Source of the DNA: Methanobrevibacter sp.
GTDB lineage: Archaea > Methanobacteriota > Methanobacteria > Methanobacteriales > Methanobacteriaceae
Direction of reading: 5' to 3'
Assembly: GCF_015062935.1 (NCBI RefSeq)
Contig: NZ_SUTM01000007.1
Span: forward strand, 1 to 64,000
Length of the DNA stretch: 64,000 bases
Position numbers and translations under genes: made by a program. This document shows positions 1-8,951 of the stretch, in pieces. Each line of letters begins with the position of its first letter. The stretch's first letter is position 1. Under the pieces are notes generated by a model. That model was not told the origin of the DNA, did no database searches, and saw only the letters and a list, made by a program, of their open reading frames with translations.

Positions 1-60
1 AATGAAATTAAAACCTTAAAAGAACAGTTAATCACATTAGACGAATTAATTAAAAATTAA
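1..60 (+). CDS. 3' end of an unidentified gene (partial)
   Basis: Reading in frame from base 1 gives 19 codons (NEIKTLKEQL then ITLDELIKN) and a TAA stop at 58-60. The peptide is charged and helical, like the end of a coiled coil. The start lies left of the window and the function cannot be told. Confidence 0.45.
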   Translation, partial: NEIKTLKEQLITLDELIKN

Positions 61-148
61 AAAACAGTAAATAACTTTTTGAAATTTAAATAAGGTTTTG
101 TTTCCAATTGTGTATATTTTAATAATAGTTTGAATATGCCTATTAAAT

Positions 149-307
149 ATGTCAGAACTAACTATTGAAGTTTTAAAAGAAATTGTTGAAAAATTACCTA
201 ATGATTTTATAGTTGAATTTAAAGATAGAAACGGTTCTACTGTTACTGTATCTGATGATATTAATGTTAAAATATCTGAAAAGAAATTAGTATTGAGAAC
301 CTACTAA
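149..307 (+). CDS. small hypothetical protein, 52 aa
   Basis: An ATG at 149 opens a 52-codon frame ending in TAA at 305-307. The product starts MSELTIEVLKEIVEKLP and is rich in Lys, Glu and Ile, with a predicted helix followed by short strands. It follows the partial gene ending at 60 on the same strand and converges on the lysin gene. No family is recognised. Codon use fits the surrounding AT-rich genes, but a gene this short stays uncertain. Confidence 0.45.
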   Translation: MSELTIEVLKEIVEKLPNDFIVEFKDRNGSTVTVSDDINVKISEKKLVLRTY

Positions 308-342
308 AATATTTGTTAATTTTTAAATAAAAAAGAAAAAGA

Positions 343-360
343 GTTAACATTAATGTTAAC
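343..360. repeat. 18-bp perfect palindrome between convergent genes
   Basis: GTTAACATTAATGTTAAC is a perfect inverted repeat. It lies between the rightward small gene ending at 307 and the leftward lysin gene, and overlaps the last codons of the lysin. It could end transcription in both directions or be a protein-binding site. Confidence 0.5.
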
Positions 361-1165
361 TACTGTACAAATCTGTGAATATCCAGGATGGATCATATGC
401 TATGAGGTATCCGTCTTCACACCAGATTGATCTAACATTTCCTGAAGTTGTATTTGCTACTGCAGCAGGATCTCTGTTAATCCAATTACCTCCAGTATGT
501 TTTTTATGCTTTAATCTTAATCTTATATGGCCAGTTCCACTTACACGACATTTAACGTGGACAAATTGTACATCATATCCTAATGATTTGGCTATACGAT
601 AATATACTTGTCCCCAGTCTACACAGTTGGAACCTTTACCCTCTTTAGCGTCTGTTATAGTTTTCTTATCAGTTTTTTGTGAATCAAAGTATTTACTGTA
701 CAATTTCTTCTTAGCTATTACTGCCAATGCCTCATCAATACTATTACCTTTAAAAGTATAAGTCTTTATAAATAAATTCATTGTTGAATCGTTATAGTCC
801 GGCAGTGTTGACATTCTATATACAATGGCCGGAAGTCTTCCATTAACTTTAATATAGCTTTCAGTCCTTATTGCCATATCAACATATTCAGCCTTATCGA
901 TTTTTTCCTTGTTTTTTAAGGTTACATAGTTTGGAAGGAAATCCAATGACTTGTTGTCTTTAATAGCTTCCATGGTATACATGGCCACTAGCTTATCGGT
1001 TCCAAGTTTTTTAGCTTTCTTTTCTATGTCCTTGCAGTTTCCTTTTTGTTTTAATATTTGGTAATAGTCACGTTTCGTATATTTCTTTTTGTTTTGGATT
1101 AGCCAGTAAGCGATTGAATTCATCGCTTGACAAAAGCTAGTCCAACTAATGCTATCATTTGACAT
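356..1165 (-). CDS. pseudomurein endoisopeptidase (viral lysin, Pei/C71-like)
   Basis: This 269-aa protein looks like the lysins of methanogen viruses that cut the isopeptide bond in pseudomurein peptide crosslinks. The C-terminal part is a transglutaminase-like cysteine peptidase with a visible triad: Cys181 in SNCVDWG, His213 in GTGHIRL and Asp232 in NRDPAA. The N-terminal half holds pseudomurein-binding-type repeats, clearest around residues 95-135 (NGRLPAIVY). No signal peptide is seen, so release would need a holin or cell death; two holin-like genes lie at 21.1-21.6 kb. A viral-type promoter lies just upstream. It is known from the family that such enzymes lyse Methanobrevibacter and Methanothermobacter walls; activity here is inferred. 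Confidence 0.85.
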   Translation of the reverse strand: MSNDSISWTSFCQAMNSIAYWLIQNKKKYTKRDYYQILKQKGNCKDIEKKAKKLGTDKLVAMYTMEAIKDNKSLDFLPNYVTLKNKEKIDKAEYVDMAIRTESYIKVNGRLPAIVYRMSTLPDYNDSTMNLFIKTYTFKGNSIDEALAVIAKKKLYSKYFDSQKTDKKTITDAKEGKGSNCVDWGQVYYRIAKSLGYDVQFVHVKCRVSGTGHIRLRLKHKKHTGGNWINRDPAAVANTTSGNVRSIWCEDGYLIAYDPSWIFTDLYSS

Positions 1166-1215
1166 ATAATATAATTTGTATTATTTTATTTATTATGTTT
1201 TTTATATAAATAATA
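1165..1215 (-). promoter_or_regulatory. viral promoter of the lysin gene (copy a)
   Basis: Read leftward, a TTTATATAAA box (1201-1210) is followed by ATAATAAA-like boxes before the start codon at 1165. The same arrangement stands before the leftward genes starting at 4374, 21953, 23942, 28045 and 29420. Confidence 0.55.
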
Positions 1216-1388
1216 TAATAAAAAATATTGTCATTTCCAAGCGTTGAAACAATCAATGTTTACGCAAAGATACGCCTAATAAAATTAATTGTAAGTATTT
1301 CAGATGTAATATGGTGAATCATCATTTACATTAACGGTTGTGTTTGAGCAAATAAAAGTGGTTTTTAAAATGTGATGTATGAAATCAT

Positions 1389-1805
1389 TTAATATTTGTC
1401 AATGTCACAATTATGAATCCACTCACGATGCTTACCGATAGCTACCCTAATGATAACTTCGATAAGGTCAAGATCATCAATTTGTTTGAAGTAATATTGT
1501 GCTGGTCCTTCCAGCATCTGGCGAAGATCATAGAACGGCCTAGGCTTAATAGCTTCAGAATTCATCAAACCATAATTCTTCAATAGTTTAACATTTTCTG
1601 TTTCGTATTTTTCAAGTTTAGATTTCTGCACTTTAGCAGCCACAGTCTTTTTTTTCTTGTCAAATATCTTAGCTATTTGGGAAGAGTCAATTAGGATACT
1701 GGTTTCTATTAAAAGTAATGTAATTTGTTTTCCTTTAACTGTTATTGTTGTTGGATGTGAATTTTCAGTATCTAAAATTAGTTTCATTCTATGCCTCATT
1801 ATCAT
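1389..1805 (-). CDS. hypothetical protein, 138 aa
   Basis: The protein starts MIMRHRMKLI. An N-terminal beta-rich part is followed by SSQIAKIFDKKKKTVAAKVQ, which could be a helix-turn-helix choosing between target sites, and then a charged helical tail. The layout faintly recalls phage antirepressor or RhuM-type proteins, but I cannot assign a family. It lies between the lysin and the capsid genes on the same strand. In-frame alternatives for the start are the ATGs at codons 3 and 7. Confidence 0.5.
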   Translation of the reverse strand: MIMRHRMKLILDTENSHPTTITVKGKQITLLLIETSILIDSSQIAKIFDKKKKTVAAKVQKSKLEKYETENVKLLKNYGLMNSEAIKPRPFYDLRQMLEGPAQYYFKQIDDLDLIEVIIRVAIGKHREWIHNCDIDKY

Positions 1806-1828
1806 ATTGTTTTTTCTGTTTAAAATAT

Positions 1829-1859
1829 ATAGCTGGGGGAAAGAGTAAAACCCAGCTAT
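1829..1859. other. 9-bp hairpin upstream of the 138-aa gene
   Basis: ATAGCTGGG at 1829-1837 pairs with CCCAGCTAT at 1851-1859 around a 13-base loop. It sits in the 203-bp gap between the second capsid gene and the 138-aa gene and could be a terminator or an RNA processing signal for the leftward transcript. Confidence 0.4.
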
Positions 1860-2008
1860 TTGGAGTTAAACTCTTTGCAGAAGATGTTTAGTGAAGAAAA
1901 AGCAATTAAAACTTCACTAAAAAAAGAGATTTAATATTCTTTAATCCCTACACGCTCCCTGACGAAAGGGCCCGATATATATTTAGGAGATTTTATGGAA
2001 GTTCGGTT

Positions 2009-2935
2009 TTATGCCCTAAATTTACCAGTTATAATTCTATTAGGTGCATTCATTAAAACACCAACGCTTGAAAGGACGAATAGCTTTGTATACATTGGTA
2101 GTTCATCACGAATGTCCTTACGCATGAATTCAATCAATGGATAAAAGTCATACATCTCACCGTCAGGACCTAAAGGTGCGACGGTTGTTCCTGTAGTTCT
2201 TGAGTATAACAGTTTCATTCCAGGGTTGATGTAGTCCATTCCGATGTATGTTTTGTCACCCATTTCAGAACCTCCATCACAGACAGCAGTTCCAAGAATA
2301 TCAATGTTATCCACACCATAATAACTTTGGATATGTTCTACCGGTTCGACCTGTCTGTTGGAAGAGAACAAGTCAGACTTAAGAGTAGTTAATGATTTAT
2401 AGCTTACCGCCATACTATTTAAGTTTGTAAAGCTTCCTGCCGATTCCTTGAACTTCTCTTGAGCTTTAAGGATGGTCATACCAGTATCATCACCAGATTC
2501 AAAATCATATTTGGCAACTTTACTGGAATTGGTAATCATATCAATAGCTGCCTTTTCAATGCTTCTGCCGATAAGAATTCCTACATCCTGTAACATGTCA
2601 TTAACGGAGATTAAATTGGAATCCAACATTTGTGCAGAGACATTCAATACTCCACCAATGGTATCAATGGAGATGGTTTCGCTGATTGGTTTTCTGACGT
2701 TTAATTCCTGAAGGGTTGCACCTGGAGCAATGTCTTTGGCTTCACCAAGAACTCCTGATTGAATAGCTTCCTCGATATTTACACGTTGGGACATGTAAGT
2801 GTAATATTGGCTGTTTTCTTCAATCTCTTGTTTTGGGAGTAATCTGGTGAATTTCATCCACTTTGCAGAAGTATCGGCAACAATTTGTGCCATTACTTCA
2901 TTTTGTACTTTAGCATCATTTCCTTTGGTTAACAT
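2009..2935 (-). CDS. major capsid protein paralogue 2
   Basis: This 308-aa protein aligns over its whole length with the product of 2950-3888: both open with TKGND.KVQNEV, then LPKQEI or FPKQEI, then SIDT.GGVLNV, and end with LP.YTKLF and a GVL motif. The alternating strand and helix pattern and the position after a decoration-like protein fit an HK97-fold major capsid protein. The ATG at 2935 is chosen because it matches the paralogue's start; a TTG six bases upstream is possible. The neighbour ends at 2950, so the two are probably co-transcribed. Whether both enter the virion or one is a minor variant is not known. Confidence 0.65.
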   Translation of the reverse strand: MLTKGNDAKVQNEVMAQIVADTSAKWMKFTRLLPKQEIEENSQYYTYMSQRVNIEEAIQSGVLGEAKDIAPGATLQELNVRKPISETISIDTIGGVLNVSAQMLDSNLISVNDMLQDVGILIGRSIEKAAIDMITNSSKVAKYDFESGDDTGMTILKAQEKFKESAGSFTNLNSMAVSYKSLTTLKSDLFSSNRQVEPVEHIQSYYGVDNIDILGTAVCDGGSEMGDKTYIGMDYINPGMKLLYSRTTGTTVAPLGPDGEMYDFYPLIEFMRKDIRDELPMYTKLFVLSSVGVLMNAPNRIITGKFRA

Positions 2936-2949
2936 TAACAATCACATCC

Positions 2950-3888
2950 TTATGGTCTGCATGTACCTTTCAAGGCAAGTCCTGGTTTGTTTAACAATAT
3001 TCCGACTTTACTTTGGATGAACAATTTGGTATATTGTGGTAACTCATCGTAGATATCTTTTCTCATTATTTCAATGATTGGATAGAAGTCAGCTATGTTT
3101 TCATCACTAGTAATAGGTGCAGTTGTAGTTCCAGAAGATTTGGAATACAATACAGTTAATGGAGCGTTTCTTAAATCGAATCCAATGTATTCTTTATCAC
3201 CTACTAGTGATCCGCCGTCAGCTTGTGTAGTTCCCAAGAAATCAATATTGTCAATACCATAATAGCTTTGGATATCTTCAACAGGTTGTACTAACTTATT
3301 GTTTTGGTAAGCAATTTGTTTGACGTAAGATAATGTTTTGTATGACTCTGCCATTATGGTTAGGTCTGCTCCTGCTCCGGCATTACCCTTGAATGCTTCC
3401 TGAGCAGCAATAACAAACTGACCAAACGCTTCCATGGTATCTTCAGTTTGAGAGGTATTGTACTCAGGAACCTGATTGGAATTCATTAAAGTATCATAAA
3501 TGTTGAATTCAATACGATTAGCTATTACAGTAGCCACATCACCTAACAAGTCCTCAAAAGAAACAATATCAGAATCAAATACGTCTTTGTTAACATTTAA
3601 AACCCCACCCACAGTATCAATACTGATAGTGTCGGTGATTGGTTTTCTAATGTTTAACTCTTGAAGTGAAGCACCTGGAGCAATGTCTTTAGCTTCCCCA
3701 AGTAAACCTTTGTTAATAGCTTCATCAAGATTAATATTTTGTCTGAAGTAAGTATAATAATCTGAATTTTCTTTAATTTCTTGTTTAGGAAACAATCTGG
3801 CTAACTTTAATCTTTTTGCAGTTTCATCAGTAATAGTTTGAGCTATTACTTCATTTTGGACTTTAGTATCATTTCCTTTAGTAATCAT
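2950..3888 (-). CDS. major capsid protein paralogue 1 (HK97-like)
   Basis: This 312-aa protein starts MITKGND. It has the length and layout of an HK97-fold capsid protein without a long delta domain: a short N-terminal arm, LARLFPKQEIKENSDYYTYF, then SIDTVGGVLNVNKDVFD, a helical segment with NRIEFNIYDTL (spine-helix-like), and a C-terminal beta region. Its start codon directly follows the TAA of the upstream decoration-like gene (TAAATG), a sign of translational coupling. The order decoration protein then capsid protein is usual in tailed viruses. No homology search was possible, so the capsid call rests on pattern, position and the tandem paralogue. Confidence 0.65.
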   Translation of the reverse strand: MITKGNDTKVQNEVIAQTITDETAKRLKLARLFPKQEIKENSDYYTYFRQNINLDEAINKGLLGEAKDIAPGASLQELNIRKPITDTISIDTVGGVLNVNKDVFDSDIVSFEDLLGDVATVIANRIEFNIYDTLMNSNQVPEYNTSQTEDTMEAFGQFVIAAQEAFKGNAGAGADLTIMAESYKTLSYVKQIAYQNNKLVQPVEDIQSYYGIDNIDFLGTTQADGGSLVGDKEYIGFDLRNAPLTVLYSKSSGTTTAPITSDENIADFYPIIEIMRKDIYDELPQYTKLFIQSKVGILLNKPGLALKGTCRP

Positions 3889-4374
3889 TTAAGCATCACC
3901 TAAATCGTATGGTCTGAATACTTCAATGTAATTATAAGAGTCTGAGCTTTCTACTGGATGCATTGCAATGTATTCACCGTCATCAGATTTAATAGCTCCG
4001 GTACTTGTTAATGCAATTTTGTCATTAACATTAATGTTTGATAAACCACTGGCTAATTTTAATCTGAACAAATGTCCCAGGACTAGAATTGCAGTTTTTC
4101 TTCTGCCGCCAGTCATGGTAACCGGATCGTTAACTGCAATACCTAAAATGATTTCATTTTCATCATCAGTGTATTTTTTAACAGTTGGTTTTCCAATATT
4201 AGAGTTTTCGGATAATGTTACGGCATCATCAACTTTAACTTTGACTCCAGAATACTCATAGCCTGGAGTTTCACCGGTTGGAGTGGTGACAGTAGTTTCA
4301 GTGATGGTGCCTTCATCTAACAAGAAGGTTGTGACTTCTTTTCTCTCTTCAAGTAAAATAATTGAATCTGCCAT
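3889..4374 (-). CDS. capsid decoration-like protein (DUF2190-like)
   Basis: This 161-aa, all-beta protein opens with MADSIILLEERKEVTTFLLD and carries the block RKTAILVLGHLFRLKL followed by a strand-turn-strand, as in small head-stabilising or decoration proteins. Two paralogues occur at 19833-20465 and 22022-22792; those two have extra C-terminal parts while this one has only the core domain. It is the first gene of a unit with both capsid paralogues and lies behind a viral-type promoter. Role as a capsid cement protein is inferred from fold pattern and position. Confidence 0.55.
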   Translation of the reverse strand: MADSIILLEERKEVTTFLLDEGTITETTVTTPTGETPGYEYSGVKVKVDDAVTLSENSNIGKPTVKKYTDDENEIILGIAVNDPVTMTGGRRKTAILVLGHLFRLKLASGLSNINVNDKIALTSTGAIKSDDGEYIAMHPVESSDSYNYIEVFRPYDLGDA

Positions 4375-4395
4375 TAAATATGTCCTCCACTAAAT

Positions 4396-4445
4396 TCTTT
4401 ATTATGTAATTTATTACTTATAATATATAAATATTTATATATAAT
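4396..4445 (-). promoter_or_regulatory. viral promoter of the capsid unit (copy b)
   Basis: Read leftward, an ATTTATATA box near 4428-4440 is followed by AAGTAATAAA and ACATAATAAA, then the ATG at 4374 with a GGAGG ribosome site. It matches the promoter pattern of the other leftward viral genes. Confidence 0.5.
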
Positions 4446-4696
4446 AGCTACTTTTTTAAAAATTTAGTGAAGATTGATATTAACTATTAACATTTTAAAT
4501 AAGAGATAGAATAGAAATAAGTCGATAATTAGGGCAATTATGAATTTAAGATGAGTTATTTCTATAATAAAAACAAATACGAGTGATATTTTGTCTTCGA
4601 ATTAGTATATGTTGATTATAACATATATCTCCTTTAGTTGCAAAGTTCATAATTTACAATTATATTAATAGTTATATACAATATAATTTAATTGTG

Positions 4697-5212
4697 ATGC
4701 TTAAAAAATCAAACCCTAAACATATGCTTAGAGATGATTATTTAGAATTAATATCTTTAAAGGTTATTGAACCAAAAGAAAATAATTTTTATTTAACTAA
4801 TCTGGACGAAACATTTAAACATGAAATTTTATCTGAAAGTGCCACACATATTGAAAAGGGCATTAAAGATTTGATTGAAGAGGGTTTGATTTCATTTAAA
4901 TCCTATGATGAAAAATTATTACTAAAAAGAGCCATTTATAATTTAAATCGTAAGAAATGTAAATATTGTGGTAAAGGATTCAAACCCAAAAATAATGCTG
5001 AGAAATACTGTTCTAAAAACTGCCGTAAATTTGCAAAACGTGAACAAAATGAAAAAAGTAAACAAGAACAAAGAAAGAATCCTGATTATTATGAAAAACA
5101 GTTAGGCAATAGTAATTTAGGCCCCCATGCAAATAAAGATAAGAAAAAAGAAACTATTTCAGTCCATAATGAATATAATCGTATTTTCAATAGTAAAAAT
5201 ATTAATCCATAA
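4697..5212 (+). CDS. treble-clef zinc-finger protein, 171 aa
   Basis: The N-terminal half (to about residue 85) is helical with a repressor-like ESATHIEKGIKDLIEEGLI segment. Near residues 95-115 there is a C-X2-C-X(13)-C-X3-C site (CKYCGKGFKP and YCSKNCRKF), typical of small treble-clef zinc fingers. The tail is strongly basic. It probably binds nucleic acid, but no function can be named. A GTG three bases upstream is the alternative start. It reads away from the capsid unit, with which it shares an intergenic region of about 320 bp. Confidence 0.6.
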   Translation: MLKKSNPKHMLRDDYLELISLKVIEPKENNFYLTNLDETFKHEILSESATHIEKGIKDLIEEGLISFKSYDEKLLLKRAIYNLNRKKCKYCGKGFKPKNNAEKYCSKNCRKFAKREQNEKSKQEQRKNPDYYEKQLGNSNLGPHANKDKKKETISVHNEYNRIFNSKNINP

Positions 5213-5569
5213 TTTTGAATAATACATATACTATTTAATGTTTAAATTATATGATTTTTTAATTTTAAACAATTTATAATCAGTTTGAATTTTCTGACAT
5301 ATATTTTGAAGAAAACTATTTTTAAAAATTTATTTGAGTTGAACTTTTTTCTATGTTTTGATAATTAGATTATTTTATTTATTGATTTTGTTTTAATGAA
5401 ATTATAAGTGATGTATTGATTTAGTAAAAGTATTTCTATTTTTTATTTAATTCTATTCGTCTAGATTGTACTCTAAATCATTAACCGACCATTACTGTAA
5501 TTCCTACCCAACATAGAAAAAGTTTTTCTAGAATTCTGAAACTAATGAAATTATTTTAAAGGTGAATTT
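5213..5569. other. AT-rich intergenic region, 357 bp
   Basis: No gene is seen. Bases 5514-5530 hold a near-perfect hairpin (TAGAAAAA, one G, TTTTTCTA) shortly before the helicase start, and a GGTGA ribosome site precedes the ATG at 5570. Confidence 0.4.
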
Positions 5570-7378
5570 ATGATAAAAAAATATAAAGAACATCTTAAAA
5601 ATCTTATTTTGAATGAAATAAAATCAGAAGAACAAGTTGCTATAAATGAAATCATAAACATTAATTGTGAGCAACGTATTAAGGAAGGAAAAACTATTGT
5701 GGGTATGAAAAGAAAAGTGCTCAAAAAATATCCTTCAGATTGCAAAGTATTATTTACCGGTCTAGAAAAAATAAACACTGAGATTAATAAAGGGGATACA
5801 GTATTTATAACTGGTGAAAAAGGTTTGATTAAAAATGTTACTGGAATAGTTAGTGAAATAAACTATAATACAATAACTGTAAATTATGTTAATAAACCGA
5901 TACTCGATGATAATTTTAATGAATGTAGAATTGATTTATTTGTGAAAAATACAACTTACAAACGCCAATTAGATAATTTAGCAAATACTGATTGTAATAA
6001 TGCTCTTAGATTATTATTAGGAATTTCCATTCCAAAAGCGAACAATCCTAGTAAAAAAGTATTATTTTATGATAATGGATTAAACAGATATCAAAAAGCC
6101 GCAGTTGAAAAAAGTCTTTGTTGTGGAAGTTTTTTTCTAATTCATGGCCCATTCGGTACTGGTAAAACACGAACACTAATTGAATTAGTAAAACAAGAAG
6201 TGAATAATGGGCATAGAGTTTTGATAACTGCGGAAAGCAATATAGCAATTGACAATTTAGCAGTTAAATTAATTAGTTCAAAAATGGATATGACTCGAGT
6301 AGGTACATTTAATAAGTTCAATAATAACATGAAAAGATTTTCTTTACAAAATAAGAGAAAAACACATATTGTATTCTCAGAAATTAAATCATTAGAAAAA
6401 AAGAAGAAAAAATATGAATCACAAATTCAAAAATGCGATAAAACAAAACGTGAAAATATTATAAAAAGTATTAATCAATTAAATAAAGAAATCATAAGAT
6501 TACAACGAAAAATTGATAAAGACATCATTAAACATAGTCAGGTTATTTTCACAACAAATTCTTCAGCAGCATCAAATATTCTACAAGACACTAACTTTGA
6601 TATTGCAATTATTGATGAGGCTGCACAAGCAACTATTCCTAGTGTTTTAATACCAATCAGCAAAGCTGATAGATTTATACTAGCTGGAGACCATAAACAA
6701 TTAGCTCCCACTGTTAGTTCTGGAAATGAGGAACTAAAAATATCTTTATTTGAAAAACTTTGTAAGATGTTTCCTCAGCAGATGGAAATGTTAAAAATAC
6801 AATATAGGATGAATAATATGCTTATGGATTTTCCCAATAGAGAATTTTACAATAATAAGTTAATTTGTGATAGATCTGTTAAAAACACCCCTTCCATTAC
6901 AATTAACAGTAATTTTGATAACGGCAATTCATTGATTTTTGTAGATACTTCCCTAGCTAGAAATAATTACGAAACGACCTGGAATTATTCTAATTCATAT
7001 ATTAATAAATTAGAAGCAGACATTACCAAAAATATTGTTAATGATTGTATTAACTCTAATTTTAATATTAATGACCTTGGAATTATAACAAATTATTCCG
7101 ACCAAGTTAAATTAATCAAATCCATGATTGATATTGAGGTGGAAACAGTTGATGGTTTTCAAGGTAGGGAAAAAGACATTATAATTATATCAAATGTAAG
7201 AAGTAATAATCAAGGTGAAGTTGGATTTTTAGATGAACCCAAAAGATTGAATGTTGCTCTTACTCGAGCAAAAAGTAAATTAATCATAATTGGTAATTCA
7301 AAAACATTATCTAATGAACCTATGTTTAAAAGATTATTTGATTATTGTAATGAAAATGAATCAGTCATATTTTATTAA
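5570..7378 (+). CDS. SF1 helicase, UPF1/DNA2-like
   Basis: This 602-aa protein has the full motif set of a superfamily 1B helicase: Walker A GPFGTGKT at about residues 193-200, Walker B DEAA at 349-352, GDHKQLAPT, QYRM near 411, DGFQGREKD near 528 and VALTRAK. An N-terminal beta-barrel-like segment (about 60-130) matches the 1B/stalk region of UPF1 and IGHMBP2. No nuclease domain is visible. A paralogue lies at 29716 in disrupted form. Its stop is five bases from the start of the Abi_C-like gene, so the two are likely a unit. UPF1-like helicases occur in several defence systems; a defence role is inferred from the partner and setting. Confidence 0.85.
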   Translation: MIKKYKEHLKNLILNEIKSEEQVAINEIININCEQRIKEGKTIVGMKRKVLKKYPSDCKVLFTGLEKINTEINKGDTVFITGEKGLIKNVTGIVSEINYNTITVNYVNKPILDDNFNECRIDLFVKNTTYKRQLDNLANTDCNNALRLLLGISIPKANNPSKKVLFYDNGLNRYQKAAVEKSLCCGSFFLIHGPFGTGKTRTLIELVKQEVNNGHRVLITAESNIAIDNLAVKLISSKMDMTRVGTFNKFNNNMKRFSLQNKRKTHIVFSEIKSLEKKKKKYESQIQKCDKTKRENIIKSINQLNKEIIRLQRKIDKDIIKHSQVIFTTNSSAASNILQDTNFDIAIIDEAAQATIPSVLIPISKADRFILAGDHKQLAPTVSSGNEELKISLFEKLCKMFPQQMEMLKIQYRMNNMLMDFPNREFYNNKLICDRSVKNTPSITINSNFDNGNSLIFVDTSLARNNYETTWNYSNSYINKLEADITKNIVNDCINSNFNINDLGIITNYSDQVKLIKSMIDIEVETVDGFQGREKDIIIISNVRSNNQGEVGFLDEPKRLNVALTRAKSKLIIIGNSKTLSNEPMFKRLFDYCNENESVIFY

Positions 7379-7383
7379 TTGGA

Positions 7384-8133
7384 ATGAGTTGCATGGCAGA
7401 TAAATTAAAATTAAAAGCTATTAAGATTGGGAATTTAATTGTTGAAAACGAAACTGAAATTATGTGGGATCATATTTTAGAAGCCTTTGACTTTGACGTT
7501 ATCCTAGAGGAAAATCAAAGATTAATTAGAAGTCAATATTTCCATGATGAAGATTACGTAGATAATGTCATCAATGTTCTTGACACAGCTTTACGTATTG
7601 ATAAAAAAGAAGCATGTGAAATGGTTGAATATATTTTAGATAATTATACTACAGTTAATAAAATACAAATCGAGGAGGTTATTAATGATATAACCCAGTG
7701 GGAAGATTATTCTATAAAATCAAAAACTGCTGATGAAAACATTAATAGTTTAATTGCAAACATAAATGATTCTATAAATAAAGGAGAACCTGTTTTTGCA
7801 TTAGACCGATTGCATACTTTAATGCATAATTATGTAAAAGAACTATGCTCAAGGCATGATATTGCCTTTGAAGATAAAGATAAGCTAGATTCCATATTCA
7901 AACAGTATGTAAAATTTATTAGTGAGTATATTGATTCTCAAATGACAATAACAATATTAAAATCATCTATCTCTTTATTTTCACAGTTTAATCAAGTAAG
8001 AAATAATTATTCTTTCGCACATGACAATGATGTTTTGAATGAAGCTGAAAGTAAATTGATTTTTAAACAAATTGTTAATATTAAGGAGTTTATTGATACT
8101 ACTGAAAATGAAATAACTATCGATTCTGCTTGA
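7384..8133 (+). CDS. Abi_C-domain-like protein, helicase partner
   Basis: The 249-aa protein has a helical N-terminal half and a C-terminal domain (about residues 125-240) that fits the abortive-infection C-terminal family: INKGEPVFALDRLHTLMHNYVK, then FNQVRNNYSFAHDN near residue 200-213. The Arg-Asn and His of that last motif match the family's usual R-N-x..H signature, which resembles HEPN-type RNase sites; nuclease activity is not proven. The start at 7384 is five bases after the helicase stop; an ATG at 7393 is an alternative. Co-transcription with the helicase suggests a two-gene antiviral or exclusion module. Confidence 0.6.
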   Translation: MSCMADKLKLKAIKIGNLIVENETEIMWDHILEAFDFDVILEENQRLIRSQYFHDEDYVDNVINVLDTALRIDKKEACEMVEYILDNYTTVNKIQIEEVINDITQWEDYSIKSKTADENINSLIANINDSINKGEPVFALDRLHTLMHNYVKELCSRHDIAFEDKDKLDSIFKQYVKFISEYIDSQMTITILKSSISLFSQFNQVRNNYSFAHDNDVLNEAESKLIFKQIVNIKEFIDTTENEITIDSA

Positions 8134-8314
8134 AATTGTTCTTAGAGTTATAAAATTCCACAATTTATTTTTTATTTTAATTTTTTACCAAACCTTATTC
8201 TTTCACTTGATTTTAAGAAATTATTCTAATTCTTAATTAATTATTCTCATTGCATTATTCTTTTTGAATGGAAATTGATTTAATATATTATTGTATATAT
8301 TATAATTTAGCAAA

Positions 8315-8737
8315 TCAATGTTTTGAAGTTATTTGAGTGTATAAATCTTCAAGTGTCTGTTCAACTTTGTCCTTTTTCAATTCACATTCCCACACAGTGA
8401 TGACATTCCATCCCATTTCTTCCAGCTCTTTCTGGTTTTCCTCATCACGTTCTTTGTTTCTATAGAGTTTCTTTTTCCAAAAATCTACATTGGATTTTGG
8501 TATTCTTGCATATTTGCATCCGTCATGGAGATGCCAGAAACATCCATGAACAAAAACAATTGTCTTGTATTTTGGTAGCACTATATCTGGGCTTCCAGGA
8601 TATCGTTTATCATTCTTTCGGAAACGAAGACCTTTTGAGAAAAGATAACTTCGGACAACGATTTCTGGTTTGGTGTCTTTACTCCGAATTCGTGACATGT
8701 TATAACTTCTGACCTCTTTGCTAACTTTGTCAACCAT
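8315..8737 (-). CDS. vsr: very short patch repair endonuclease Vsr
   Basis: Vsr nicks 5' of T in T:G mismatches left by deamination of 5-methylcytosine. This 140-aa protein has the family's full length and motifs: RSKDTKPEIVVRSYLF near the start, RKNDKRYPGSPDIVLPKYK with the catalytic Asp, FVHGCFWHLHDGC with the zinc-binding and active-site Cys/His, and GWNVITVWECEL near the end. The ATG at 8737 gives the usual N-terminus. It stands next to a cytosine-methylating system, where Vsr genes are normally found, but on the opposite strand from the nearest gene. Confidence 0.93.
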   Translation of the reverse strand: MVDKVSKEVRSYNMSRIRSKDTKPEIVVRSYLFSKGLRFRKNDKRYPGSPDIVLPKYKTIVFVHGCFWHLHDGCKYARIPKSNVDFWKKKLYRNKERDEENQKELEEMGWNVITVWECELKKDKVEQTLEDLYTQITSKH

Positions 8738-8951
8738 ATAAATCAACTAATATAATATATTATATTTTATATTTCCATAATCTTTTATAGCTTATGCTGT
8801 TTCAGACATTATAATTTTTACACAATTAAAACAATATTGTTCTGGTTTTGCAATATTACAATAAATGTTATATCATGTGATTAACAAAACAAATCTTATA
8901 TTATAAATTGGTGTGAAACAATAAGTGATTTAAATTATATGGAGTGATGAA

